The position numbers and the translations under genes are program-made. From the NCBI GenBank assembly GCA_043804035.1, contig JAZDJJ010000137.1, positions 1 through 26,576 of the forward strand: a stretch of DNA of 26,576 nt, given 5' to 3'. Of this stretch, positions 15,074 to 23,429 are shown one piece after another. The notes below the pieces were generated by a model. It was not told the DNA's origin. It searched no databases and saw only the letters and a program-made list of their open reading frames with translations. Source of the DNA: JAZDJJ01 sp043804035 (GTDB taxonomy: Bacteria > Bacteroidota > Bacteroidia > Palsa-948). Position 1 is the stretch's first letter, and every line of letters begins with the position of its first letter.

Positions 15074-15530
15074 GAAATTGAAAATTGAAAATTGAAAATT
15101 GAAAATTGAAAATAGGAAATAGAAAATTGAAAATAGGAAATAGAAAACTGAAAATAGAAAATAGAAAATAGGAAATAGGAAATAGAAAATTGAAAATAGG
15201 AAATTGAAAATAGGAAATAGGAAATAGGAAATAGGAAATAGAAAATTGAAAATAGAAAATAGAAAATAGAAAATAGAAAATTGAAAATAGGAAATAGAAA
15301 ACTGAAAATAGAAAATAGGAAATAGGAAATAGAAAATTGAAAATAGAAAATAGAAAATAGGAAATAGAAAACTGAAAATAGAAAATAGGAAATAGAAAAT
15401 TGAAAATAGAAAATAGGGCAAATAACTTTCATGATGGCATAGCACAAATGTGCGATAGGGCAAATAACTTTCATGATGGCATAGCACAAATGTGCGATAG
15501 AAAATAGAAAATAGGAAATAGAAAATAGAG
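15071..15530. repeat. Heptanucleotide tandem array (GAAAATT / GAAAATA / GGAAATA / GAAAACT)
   Basis: Seven-base units GAAAATT, GAAAATA, GGAAATA and GAAAACT run from the stop of the T9SS relic to about 15415, stop for a duplicated 42-base unit, then continue briefly to about 15530. As with the other array the minus strand stays open and gives artificial ISYFLFSIFYF-like frames. Segments such as GAAAACTGAAAATAGAAAAT recur at a spacing of well over 100 bases, which suggests block duplications as well as single-unit slippage. Confidence 0.95.
15416..15499. repeat. 42-base direct repeat, two copies, inside the heptamer array
   Basis: Two adjacent copies of a 42-base unit start GGGCAAATAACTTTC and end with CACAAATGTGCGATA, which contains the palindrome GCACAAATGTGC. 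The unit length is six times seven, so the array keeps its seven-base phase across the interruption. A diverged part (GAGCAAGTAACTTC) follows near 15528. Confidence 0.85.
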
Positions 15531-15595
15531 CAAGTAACTTCAATAATCAATAGTTCGGCTTCGCTCACTACAAGTAATCAATAATCAATAATCAT

Positions 15596-15695
15596 AGGAC
15601 TTACGCAAACCCTTTAAATTGTTGAAAATTTATAAATGTCCCTCTGCAAAATCTACTAAAAAATTGGCTTTCGTGATATTTCTTGCGTAAGTTCT
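15596..15695. repeat. Small palindromic element with ACTTACGCAA inverted ends
   Basis: AGGACTTACGCAAA (15596-15609) and TTTCTTGCGTAAGTTCT (15679-15695) are inverted copies enclosing about 70 bases without a gene. A related half, TTAGGACTTATGCAAAC, occurs near 18365, and GTGCGTAAGTC near 24069. The size and ends resemble a MITE; I cannot link it to a particular insertion-sequence family. Confidence 0.5.
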
Positions 15696-15748
15696 GATTT
15701 AATATTTACGAATAACAAGTAACCATTAACAATTAACAATTTAAAAAC

Positions 15749-15755
15749 AAGGAGG
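15749..15755 (+). promoter_or_regulatory. Unusually strong Shine-Dalgarno (AAGGAGG)
   Basis: AAGGAGG lies 7 bases before the ATG at 15763. Other genes here lack such a sequence, as is usual in Bacteroidota, so this one is exceptional and supports this start codon over the in-frame ATG 10 codons later. Confidence 0.6.
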
Positions 15756-15762
15756 AATTTTT

Positions 15763-18282
15763 ATGAAAAAAATATTCTTATCAACAAATGCAATGAAAGC
15801 AATCTTTTTGCTTTTCACTTTTCACTTTTCACTTTTCACTGCCAACGCCCAATGGCAACAAACAAATGGTCCTTATGGTGGTAACATACGGTGTTTGGCC
15901 ATGAGCGATACAAATATTTTTGCAGGAACTGATGGTGGTGTGTTTTCGTTTTCTAACAATGGAAGTAGTTGGACACAGGTCAATAGCGGTTTGCCAGATA
16001 TGTTTATCCATTCATTAGCCATAAGTGGCACAAATATTTTTGCGGGGACTGATCATAATGGCATGTTTTTATCAACTAACAATGGTAGTACTTGGACTGC
16101 TGTCAATAACGGCTTAACAAGTATTCGTATCCAATCATTAGCCATAAGCGGTACAAATATTTTTGCGGGAACTGGTGGTGGTGGCGTGTTTTTATCAACT
16201 AACAATGGAAGTAGTTGGACTGCGGTAAATAACGGTTTAACAAATACTAATATCTATTCATTAGCCATAAGCGATACAAATATTTTTGCGGGAACTTGGG
16301 GTGATGGTATCTTTTTGTCTTCTAACAATGGAAGTAGTTGGACACAGATCAATAGCGGTTTGACAAATACAAATATCCACTCATTAGCCATAAGTGGAAG
16401 TAATATTTTTGTGGGAACTAATAATGGGGGTGTTTTTTTATCAACTAACAATGGGAACAATTGGACTGCGGTAAATACTGGTTTGACAGTATCATGTATA
16501 GACCTATTAGTCACAAGTGGTACAAATATTTTTGCGGGAACTGGGAATGGCGTGTTTTTATCAACTAACAATGGAAGCAGTTGGACTGCAGTCAATAATG
16601 GTTTGACAGATATATATGTCATTTCGTTAGCTATAAACGGTAGCAATATTTTTGCAGGAACTAATAATGGTGGTACCTTTTTATCTTCCAACAACGGGAA
16701 CAGTTGGACTGCGTTCAATACTGGCTTAATAAATACATATATCCAATCATTAGCCATAAGTGGTACAAATATTTTTGCAGGAACTGGCCGCAAAGGTGTG
16801 TATTTATCAACTGACAATGGAAGTAGTTGGACGGCAATCAATAACGGTTTGACAAATTTAAATATTCGTTCATTAGCTATAAGTGGAAGCAATATTTTTG
16901 CGGGAACTTATAATGGTGGTATTTTTTTATCTTCCAACAATGGAAGTAGTTGGACGGCAGTCAATAACGGTTTGACAAGTTTAGAAATCCATTCATTCGC
17001 CATAAGTGGAAGTAATATTTTTGCGGGAACTTTTGGTGGTGGTATCTTTTTATCTTCTAATAATGGAAGTAGTTGGACGGCAATCAATAACGGTTTGACA
17101 GATATATATGTCTCTTCATTAGCTATAAGTGGTACAAATATTTTTGCAGGAACTGCGGGTAGAGGTGGTATGGTTCCTGCTAATGGCGAAATTTTTCTAT
17201 CTTCAAATAATGGGAGCAGTTGGACCTTGGTTAATAATGGGTTGACAAATACAGGTTGTATCGCGTCATTAGCCACAAGTGGGAGCAATATTTTTGCGGG
17301 GACGACTGGAAATGGTGTTTTTTTATCTTCCAACAATGGAAGTAGTTGGACTGCGGTCAACAATGGCTTAACAAATACTAGTATATCTTCATTAGCCATA
17401 AATGGTACAAATATTTTTGCGGTAACTGGTAGTGGCGTATTTTTATCAACTAATAATGGAAACAGTTGGATTGCATTCAATAACGGTTTGACAAATTTAA
17501 ATATTCGTTCGTTAGCTATAAACGGTAGCAATATTTTTGCAGGAACTTATGGTAATGGCATTTGGAAGCGACCGTTATCCGAAATGGTGTGTATTGCCAA
17601 TGCAGGAATAGATAAAACAATTTGTCAGGGACAGAGTGTTGTATTAACAGCAAGCGGTGGCGATATATATTTATGGAGTACAAATGCTACAACGGCTCCC
17701 ATTACTGTTTCACCTACTACCACAACTACATACACGGTTACTGTTACCAATATTAATGGTTGTTCGGCAACCGATAATGTTGTAGTTACCGTAAATTCTT
17801 CGCCTACTATAAATATTGGGAATGATACAACTATTTGCGCAAGTACTTCCTTCAATCTGGATGCAGGAACAGGATTTGCTTCTTATCTATGGTCAAATAG
17901 TGCGACAACACAAACAATAAAAGTTGATACTATAGGTATTGGGTTAGGTGTAAAACAATTTATTGTTAATGTTATTAACAGCAATGGCTGTGCTAATAAA
18001 GATACTATTAACATTACATTTACAATATGTAGTGGTATTGCTGATATTACAACGGAAAACAATTTTATCATTTTCCCTAATCCTGCCGCAGATAAACTCA
18101 CAATAGAAACTCCGCAAAAATCAGAAATAGAAATTTTAAATATTCAAGGACAGTTGACAAAAACCTTTACAGCAAACAATAATAAAACAACTATTGATAT
18201 TTCAGAATTACCAAGCGGAATGTATTTTATAAAAATGAAGACAGAAGAAAGTATTGCAGTAAAAAAATTTGTGAAAGAATAA
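15763..18282 (+). CDS. Large T9SS-secreted protein with 13 Asp-box repeats
   Basis: The 839-residue protein starts with a signal peptide ending TANAQ (about 1-29). Its core is encoded by a heptamer repeat, CTTTTCA x4 at 15811-15840. Residues about 30-605 hold 13 imperfect repeats of about 41 residues with the Asp-box-like motif S-x-N-N-G-S-S-W and NIFAGT, consistent with blades of beta-propellers. Two Ig/PKD-like domains follow (ICQGQSVVLTASGG; ICASTSFNLDAGTG, about 610-755), then a type A sorting tail (FIIFPNPAADKLTIE to the end). The protein is predicted to be exported by Sec and moved to the cell surface or outside by the T9SS. Ligand and role are unknown; adhesion or binding is a guess. 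Confidence 0.92.
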   Translation: MKKIFLSTNAMKAIFLLFTFHFSLFTANAQWQQTNGPYGGNIRCLAMSDTNIFAGTDGGVFSFSNNGSSWTQVNSGLPDMFIHSLAISGTNIFAGTDHNGMFLSTNNGSTWTAVNNGLTSIRIQSLAISGTNIFAGTGGGGVFLSTNNGSSWTAVNNGLTNTNIYSLAISDTNIFAGTWGDGIFLSSNNGSSWTQINSGLTNTNIHSLAISGSNIFVGTNNGGVFLSTNNGNNWTAVNTGLTVSCIDLLVTSGTNIFAGTGNGVFLSTNNGSSWTAVNNGLTDIYVISLAINGSNIFAGTNNGGTFLSSNNGNSWTAFNTGLINTYIQSLAISGTNIFAGTGRKGVYLSTDNGSSWTAINNGLTNLNIRSLAISGSNIFAGTYNGGIFLSSNNGSSWTAVNNGLTSLEIHSFAISGSNIFAGTFGGGIFLSSNNGSSWTAINNGLTDIYVSSLAISGTNIFAGTAGRGGMVPANGEIFLSSNNGSSWTLVNNGLTNTGCIASLATSGSNIFAGTTGNGVFLSSNNGSSWTAVNNGLTNTSISSLAINGTNIFAVTGSGVFLSTNNGNSWIAFNNGLTNLNIRSLAINGSNIFAGTYGNGIWKRPLSEMVCIANAGIDKTICQGQSVVLTASGGDIYLWSTNATTAPITVSPTTTTTYTVTVTNINGCSATDNVVVTVNSSPTINIGNDTTICASTSFNLDAGTGFASYLWSNSATTQTIKVDTIGIGLGVKQFIVNVINSNGCANKDTINITFTICSGIADITTENNFIIFPNPAADKLTIETPQKSEIEILNIQGQLTKTFTANNNKTTIDISELPSGMYFIKMKTEESIAVKKFVKE
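15811..15840 (+). repeat. Heptamer repeat CTTTTCA x4 inside the signal peptide
   Basis: Four perfect copies of CTTTTCA followed by CT encode LFTFHFSLFT, the hydrophobic core of the signal peptide. Gain or loss of a unit would shift the frame by seven bases and end translation early, so the copy number could switch the protein on or off. Confidence 0.85.
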
Positions 18283-18738
18283 AAAATGTATTTACAAAAA
18301 AATATCCTTAACCATAGGGCGGTTCCAAAAATTGCCGTTATCAAATTTCAATTAAAAAAATAACATTAGGACTTATGCAAACTCGTATTGATCTTACCGA
18401 AAATAGCAGAGTTTCGCTGATGAAAAACAAAGAGGTTTCATTAAAAAAACAAATTTTGACAGGGTTTATCAAATAGCCACCAAAACACAAATGAGAAATG
18501 ATAGTCACCCGTATTGGTTATCTGATTAACTTTAATAAAGAACCCAAATCATTTTATAAAAATAAATTTGAAATCAAAAAATTTTATTTAATTCTACGTA
18601 ACATCAGTTATTAAAGTTCAGAAGTTGTCATAGAAAAAATTATATTTGTTCGTTCTCAAAGAAATTTTTTCTAATTTTGTTGTGCTTCAAACTTAAATTA
18701 AATATTTTTTAATTTTGAAATAATTAATTTTATTTTTT
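18283..18738. other. Gene-free region with fragments of several repeat families
   Basis: There is no supported gene. It holds a half element GGGCGGTTCCAAAAATTG (18317-18334), a TTAGGACTTATGCAAAC half near 18365 joined to the module CTCGTATTGATCTTACCGAAAA, and CGTAACATCAGTTATT near 18598. Two TAATTTTG boxes (18672-18679 and 18710-18717) may drive the next gene. Confidence 0.5.
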
Positions 18739-19524
18739 ATGAAAACTATTAGCATATATCTGATAATTTTTTTCAGCAGTTTATATATTTCTCATGCTGG
18801 AATTATCCTTGTTGAAGGAAAATATCAGAACAAAAATATTTATGTTCAAAATGCTTACACTTCTTTCGGAGTGGGGTATTGCGTATATGCTATATACGTT
18901 AATAATAAACTTACCAATGATGAAATTAATTCTACTGCATTTGAAATTGACTTGGAGCAACTTCAATTAAAATATGGTCAGGATATAGATATCAAGATTT
19001 TTCATAAAGATGGATGCGCTCCTCCACGCATCCTGAATCCTGATGCATTAAAACCAATTCCCTCTTTTGAGATTGTAACTATGAATATGTCCAATAATGG
19101 ATTAATTACATGGAAAGTAAAAAATGAAAGCGGACCTCTCCCATATTTTATTGAACAGTTCCGATGGAATAAATGGGTTTATGTTGGAGAAGTGCAAGGC
19201 GTTGGTACACCAGAGGAACATAATTATTCATTTCAGGTTTCTGCATTTCACTCGGGAGAAAATAAATTCAGAGTAAAACAAGTTGGTTATCGGACAAAAG
19301 TATCTTATGAAGTAAAAATAATTTCCGGCACACCCCTATGTATATTTTCTGTTTTAAAAAATAAAACTATTAATTTCTCCCGCGAAACTCTCTACGAAAT
19401 ATATAATTTTTATGGCTCTATCATAAAAAAAGGATACGGAACAAGAATAGATATTACAACACTTCAAAAAGGTGGTTATTATATTTGCTACGATAATTCT
19501 ATTGCAGAGGTTAAAAAAAAGTAA
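18739..19524 (+). CDS. Secreted hypothetical protein with a T9SS-tail-like C-terminus
   Basis: The 261-residue protein has a signal peptide (about 1-20, ending YISHA). Residues about 22-115 look like a small beta-rich domain with one Cys pair candidate (C48 and C94). The middle (about 112-195) resembles a fibronectin-type segment: TWKVKNESGPLPYFIEQF, then WVYVGEV and NKFRVKQVGY. The last 50 residues, LYEIYNFYGSIIKKGYGTRI followed by DITTLQKGGYYICYDNS, have the pattern of a shortened sorting domain. It is thus probably exported and perhaps passed to the T9SS, but no named family is recognised. It has no close partner gene. Confidence 0.65.
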   Translation: MKTISIYLIIFFSSLYISHAGIILVEGKYQNKNIYVQNAYTSFGVGYCVYAIYVNNKLTNDEINSTAFEIDLEQLQLKYGQDIDIKIFHKDGCAPPRILNPDALKPIPSFEIVTMNMSNNGLITWKVKNESGPLPYFIEQFRWNKWVYVGEVQGVGTPEEHNYSFQVSAFHSGENKFRVKQVGYRTKVSYEVKIISGTPLCIFSVLKNKTINFSRETLYEIYNFYGSIIKKGYGTRIDITTLQKGGYYICYDNSIAEVKKK

Positions 19525-19636
19525 GAATTATCTCATCCATCGGTAAATTCAAGTAGTAAAAACTTACCATTAAATCTCTAATGCAATTTTTTGTGATTGA
19601 TAGTTCGGGTGGTTAGTAATGGTTATATGCCAAATT

Positions 19637-19781
19637 AACTCCGCCATTTATGGCGGAGAAGAAACAAAATAATACAACGGGCTTCAGCCCTGATAAAAAA
19701 CAACTATATGTCATTTCAAAAGTTATGGCTAAAGCCGTCATATCTTGCCGACAGGTAGCCTCCGCCATAAATGACGGAGTT
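19637..19781. repeat. Nested palindromic repeat with CTCCGCCATTTATGGCGGAG ends
   Basis: AACTCCGCCATTTATGGCGG at 19637 and CCTCCGCCATAAATGACGGAG at 19759 are each palindromic and also inverted with respect to each other. Inside are CGGGCTTCAGCCCTG and GGCTAAAGCCGTC hairpins. A related CGACATAAATGGCGG starts the repeat copy at 8065, so this unit is joined to the promoter repeat in both places. Confidence 0.65.
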
Positions 19782-19933
19782 AGTAATTCTGTTTGTTCTT
19801 CAAGACGGAAATCTTTTTGATTTTTATCCCGTTTTGGTATTTGAGCTTCGGACATTGAGCTTGCCGAAATGCCGAAAAATACTTGTATTGAGCTTGCCGA
19901 AATATGTGTAATTGAAAAATTTATGTACGTTTG
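19762..19933 (+). promoter_or_regulatory. Dispersed promoter repeat with insert, before the tyrosine kinase gene
   Basis: The copy has the same start as the one at 8065, through CTTCAAGACGGA and TTTTTGATTTTTATCCCG. It then has an insert with ATTGAGCTTGCCGAAAT twice and returns to ATGTGTAATTGAAAAATTT and TACGTTTG (19926-19933), the -7 box. The ATG at 19954 follows 20 bases later. Confidence 0.6.
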
Positions 19934-19953
19934 TTATTCTCTATCATACCAAT

Positions 19954-22290
19954 ATGATTTCTAAAACCAACAGTATTCTTGACACAAAGGATGTAAAAAG
20001 GGCTTGGTTCTTTTTTCTGAATAATTGGTATATTATTTTTATTGTGCTGATATTATCTGCAGCATCCGCTTTTTTTTATTCATACAAGCTTCCTAAAATT
20101 TTTGCAGCTAAGACACAATTTCTTTTAAAAAATACTGAAACATACTCTTATCAGCAGGATATTTACCAAAGTTTAGGATTATATGGTTCACAGTATTTGG
20201 GCTATGAAAAGATGGCGAACGAAAAAATGGTCATTACTTCTGTCAATACCATAGCACAAACTATCGCTAAATTAAAATTAGAGGTTTCATATTTTATTAT
20301 TGGCCGGCTCCAAACTCTCGAAATGTATTCCGGAACTCCATTTTTTGTTGAGGCAAAAATATATTCCGCCCAATATTATGAATACCCGTTTACTTTTAAA
20401 ATAATAAATACAGAAAAATTTGAAATCACTTTTGAACGTGATGAACAGCAAATAATAGAAGTCCATCGTTTTGGTGAGCCAATTATTAATAAAGATTTTT
20501 ATTTCAATATTCTTAAATCCAATGCCATCAATAATTCTACTATTTTTTCCTTGAAAGAAATTGCTTATCAGTTTGTTGTTCACGACCAGAATAATTTGCT
20601 TTACAAATACAAAAGCATTTTGGATGTGAAGAATTTAGATTGGACGGCTATTATGGAGGTAACTGTGGAAGATGAAAGTCCTGAACGAGCCGTAGAATTT
20701 TTGGATACCCTGGCAAAAGTATATATGGATAATTCCCAGAAAACAAAAATTAAGATTAATGAAAACACTATTGGTTACATTAACCGGCAAATAGAAGAGG
20801 TTACCGACAGTTTGAATTTCATTGAAAATCTGCTTGAAAATTTTAAAGAACAAAAAGCAATTCTTAATCTTACTAAAGAAGAAGAAATTTATTTTTCAAA
20901 CCTTACCACCTACGAAATCAGCAAACGCAACCTTGAATTGCAATTAAAATCTATTACTTATCTTAAAAATTACATCACTTCAAATCTTAATAAAGACCTG
21001 CTTCCTCCTGCATTGTATATAGAAGAAAATGACGCTTATCTGCAAAAATCTATTCAGGAACTTTACAATCTGCAGGTTGAAATTAACAGTACATTATTTA
21101 CTACGACCGAAAAAAGCATGGTGGTAAAAGAAAAAGAATATAAAATAGAATTTTTGAGAAATGATATTCTAAAATACCTTGTAAACTCTGACAATGCCAT
21201 ACAGGAAAAAATTCGTTCTCTGGATGGAGAAATTACTTATTATGAAAAATTATTGAAAGGAGTACCACGCAACCAAAGACAAATTCTTAATATCAATCGT
21301 AAATTAGCAGTGAATGAAAAACTGTATATGTATCTGCTTGAAAAAAAAGCCGAAACTGTTATTGCAAGGGCAGGTATTGTATCTGATGTATCTGTTATTG
21401 AAACGGCTCATTCCATAGGGATTATTAAACCTGACAAGAATCAAATTTTTTACTCCTTTCTCAGCGGAGGTTTCATTATTGCTATTTTCATTATGTTTAT
21501 TCGGGCATTTTTCTTTTCAGAAATTAATAAGATGGAAGAACTTCGGGAAGAGACAAATTTCCCTGTTCTTGGCGAAGTGTTTCATGCTAAAGAAGCGAAA
21601 AATTCCTATATGATTGTGGATGTTAACCCACGTTCTTTTATTACAGAATCTTTTCGTTTGCTTCGTACCAATCTTGATTACATGGCGCCGGATATAAAAT
21701 GCAAAATTGTGCTCATTACTTCAAATCGTCCAAGTGTGGGAAAAACTTTTTGTTCTATTAATTTAGGAGTGATTCTTGCTAAGGGAGGAAAAAAAGTTTT
21801 GATTGTTGAAATGGATTTGCATAAGCCAAAAATTCACAAAGCATTAAATATAACTTCCGAAGTTGGAATGAGTTCTTATTTGGTTGGAAAGTCGGCTTAC
21901 GAAGAAATTATCACTAATACTTCTGTAGAAAATTTAGATGTGATATTATCAGGTCCAACTCCTCCGAATGCATCAGAACTGATTATGAGTGATAATCTAA
22001 GGAAACTTTTTGAACTTGCCCGGAAGAAATATGATTATATAGTGGTGGATACACCTCCGCTTGGAATTATTTCGGATGCATTGCTGCTGATGAAATATTC
22101 GGATGTGAATTTGTTTATTCTGAACACTAAGATCAGCGCAAAGGAAGGAGTGGAATTTGCACATAACATGATTTTGGATAATAAGATAAACGGATTTGCT
22201 TTTGTCCTGAATAATGTAAAACCGAAATACTCCAGATATTACTATAAAAAATATAAATATGATTACGGATATGGATATGTGCAGAGTTAA
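19954..22290 (+). CDS. Wzc-like polysaccharide co-polymerase / tyrosine autokinase (BY-kinase)
   Basis: From the ATG at 19954 the protein has 778 residues; a TTG 14 codons upstream lies inside the promoter repeat and is rejected. Order: a cytoplasmic start, membrane segment about 25-43, a long periplasmic Wzz-like region with coiled coils (about 44-495), a second membrane segment about 498-520, then the BY-kinase domain with Walker A SNRPSVGKT (about 590-598), Walker A' VEMDLHKPK (about 617-625), Walker B YIVVDTPP (about 695-702), and a tyrosine-rich end (YSRYYYKKYKYDYGYGY). Such proteins control chain length and export of capsule or exopolysaccharide through cycles of tyrosine phosphorylation. 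No outer-membrane Wza partner is seen in the window. Confidence 0.95.
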   Translation: MISKTNSILDTKDVKRAWFFFLNNWYIIFIVLILSAASAFFYSYKLPKIFAAKTQFLLKNTETYSYQQDIYQSLGLYGSQYLGYEKMANEKMVITSVNTIAQTIAKLKLEVSYFIIGRLQTLEMYSGTPFFVEAKIYSAQYYEYPFTFKIINTEKFEITFERDEQQIIEVHRFGEPIINKDFYFNILKSNAINNSTIFSLKEIAYQFVVHDQNNLLYKYKSILDVKNLDWTAIMEVTVEDESPERAVEFLDTLAKVYMDNSQKTKIKINENTIGYINRQIEEVTDSLNFIENLLENFKEQKAILNLTKEEEIYFSNLTTYEISKRNLELQLKSITYLKNYITSNLNKDLLPPALYIEENDAYLQKSIQELYNLQVEINSTLFTTTEKSMVVKEKEYKIEFLRNDILKYLVNSDNAIQEKIRSLDGEITYYEKLLKGVPRNQRQILNINRKLAVNEKLYMYLLEKKAETVIARAGIVSDVSVIETAHSIGIIKPDKNQIFYSFLSGGFIIAIFIMFIRAFFFSEINKMEELREETNFPVLGEVFHAKEAKNSYMIVDVNPRSFITESFRLLRTNLDYMAPDIKCKIVLITSNRPSVGKTFCSINLGVILAKGGKKVLIVEMDLHKPKIHKALNITSEVGMSSYLVGKSAYEEIITNTSVENLDVILSGPTPPNASELIMSDNLRKLFELARKKYDYIVVDTPPLGIISDALLLMKYSDVNLFILNTKISAKEGVEFAHNMILDNKINGFAFVLNNVKPKYSRYYYKKYKYDYGYGYVQS

Positions 22291-22326
22291 TCCGAATTAT
22301 TATTTATTTTCGTTAATCACCAATCG

Positions 22327-22548
22327 TAAATTTTTATTTGTCATTTCATTTTTTAAAGTATTTTTGTAAAAAGAATCATTCAAATATTTACCAACTAAAT
22401 TTTTATTTGTCATTTCATTTTTTAAAGTATTTTTGTAAAAAGAATCATTCAAATATTTATCAACTAAATTTTTATTAGTCATTTCATTTTTTAAAGTATT
22501 TTTGTAAAAAGAATCATTCAAATATTTATCAACTAAATTTTTATTATT
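22327..22548. repeat. 69-base tandem repeat x3 (plus partial) carrying promoter-like boxes
   Basis: Units start at 22327, 22396 and 22465, with a short fourth part from 22534 to the ATG. They are nearly identical. Each contains TATTTTTG (22359, 22428, 22497), a match to the -7 box; units one and two have TTTG 18 bases earlier, and in unit three this is TTAG. This gives up to three tandem promoters for the gene at 22549. The minus-strand frame through the repeat (NDSFYKNTLKNEMTNKNL units) is considered chance, since it has no family resemblance. Confidence 0.85.
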
Positions 22549-23043
22549 ATGTTATTAAATGCAGTAAATTCAACGCTGGCAACAGCACAGCAAACGGCTA
22601 TACAGGGAGCCATTGATGCACTAATCACAAATCTGCCTGTAAAAATCAATTTAACCAAAGAAGATAGAGTTGCAATGACTAACATTGATAACAGAAGGTA
22701 TCCTTATGTGCAACGTGCAATTTTCGTCCATGCACCAACCAATCCCGTTTTGGTTAGTGGATTTAAAGGATCATTAGCGGATGCGACTAATGACTTTATT
22801 TTATTTGACCAGTTAGAAAGATATCTTCCGCAACTAAAAAAAATAATTGAAATTTATGGCGATTTGCAACAGGTGGCCGGCTCAGAAGCGTATGCATGGT
22901 TTCGTGAATTTTACGATACATCAAAAAAAGGTGCAGAAAATGGTGTGGCAGGATCCGATTCTGTTGTTGATGATTTGAAAACATTATTTGACGAACAAGG
23001 GCAGGAGGAGGAGGGTGTTGTGCCTCCAGCTCCAATTGCATAA
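22549..23043 (+). CDS. Conserved hypothetical protein, mostly helical
   Basis: The 164-residue protein has no signal peptide or membrane segment. It resembles small Bacteroidota proteins with the pattern INLTKEDRVAM near residue 33, then a LVSGFKGSLADA region, and LFDQLERYLPQLKKIIEIYGDL followed by GSEAYAWFREFYD (the first split here as LFDQLERYLPQLKK and IIEIYGDL). The function of this group is not known to me. The C-terminus is acidic and ends with VPPAPIA, a disordered tail. It is a single-gene unit with the 69-base repeats as promoter region and a terminator about 80 bases after the stop. Confidence 0.7.
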   Translation: MLLNAVNSTLATAQQTAIQGAIDALITNLPVKINLTKEDRVAMTNIDNRRYPYVQRAIFVHAPTNPVLVSGFKGSLADATNDFILFDQLERYLPQLKKIIEIYGDLQQVAGSEAYAWFREFYDTSKKGAENGVAGSDSVVDDLKTLFDEQGQEEEGVVPPAPIA

Positions 23044-23123
23044 TATTGTTTCATTGTTTTGCAATTACCTGCGGACATTGAAAACTTACCATAATTTTTA
23101 CTAAAAAAAGTCAACACCACTAA

Positions 23124-23153
23124 GAAAAGGGGATGAAAAATCCTCTTTTTTTT
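23124..23153 (+). terminator. Rho-independent terminator after the 22549 gene
   Basis: AAAAGGGGAT and ATCCTCTTTT can pair over about ten positions (one G-T pair) around a short GAAAA loop, followed by a run of T. It is the clearest terminator in the window. Confidence 0.75.
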
Positions 23154-23177
23154 GCATAAAATTCAATTATAATTCAG

Positions 23178-23387
23178 GTTAGTTCAGGTTTAATTCAAGT
23201 TAGTTCAGGTTTAATTCAAGTTAGTTCAGGTTTAGATAATGTTAGTTCAGGTTTAGATAATGTTAGTTCAGGTTTAGATAATGTTAGTTCAGGGTTAGAT
23301 AATGTTAGTTCAGGTTTAGATAATGTTAGTTCAGGTTTAATTCAAGTTAGTTCAGGTTTAGATAATGTTAGATCAGGGTTAGATAAA
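23178..23387. repeat. 21-base tandem repeat, ten units
   Basis: Units of GTTAGTTCAGGTTTAATTCAA or GTTAGTTCAGGTTTAGATAAT, exactly 21 bases each, occur ten times; the last has GTTAGATCAGG. The two unit types are interspersed, suggesting repeated slippage. The unit length is three times seven, as in the heptamer arrays. No open frame of note crosses it. Confidence 0.92.
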
Positions 23388-23429
23388 ATAAATGTATCTA
23401 AATTAAAGTTTTTTGCTTGTTTTTACATT

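Noticed and set aside
15025..15568. Minus-strand frames rich in FYFLFSI
   Set aside because: These come from the second heptamer array; low-complexity translation only.
16254..17531. Two minus-strand frames of over 200 residues opposite the T9SS gene
   Set aside because: They are antisense shadows of the Asp-box repeats, with the same period and no independent features.
22300..22521. Minus-strand 73-residue frame with three NDSFYKNTLKNEMTNKNL units
   Set aside because: It is created by the 69-base repeat (a multiple of three). The plus strand of the repeat offers a better explanation as a promoter region; no family resemblance was seen.
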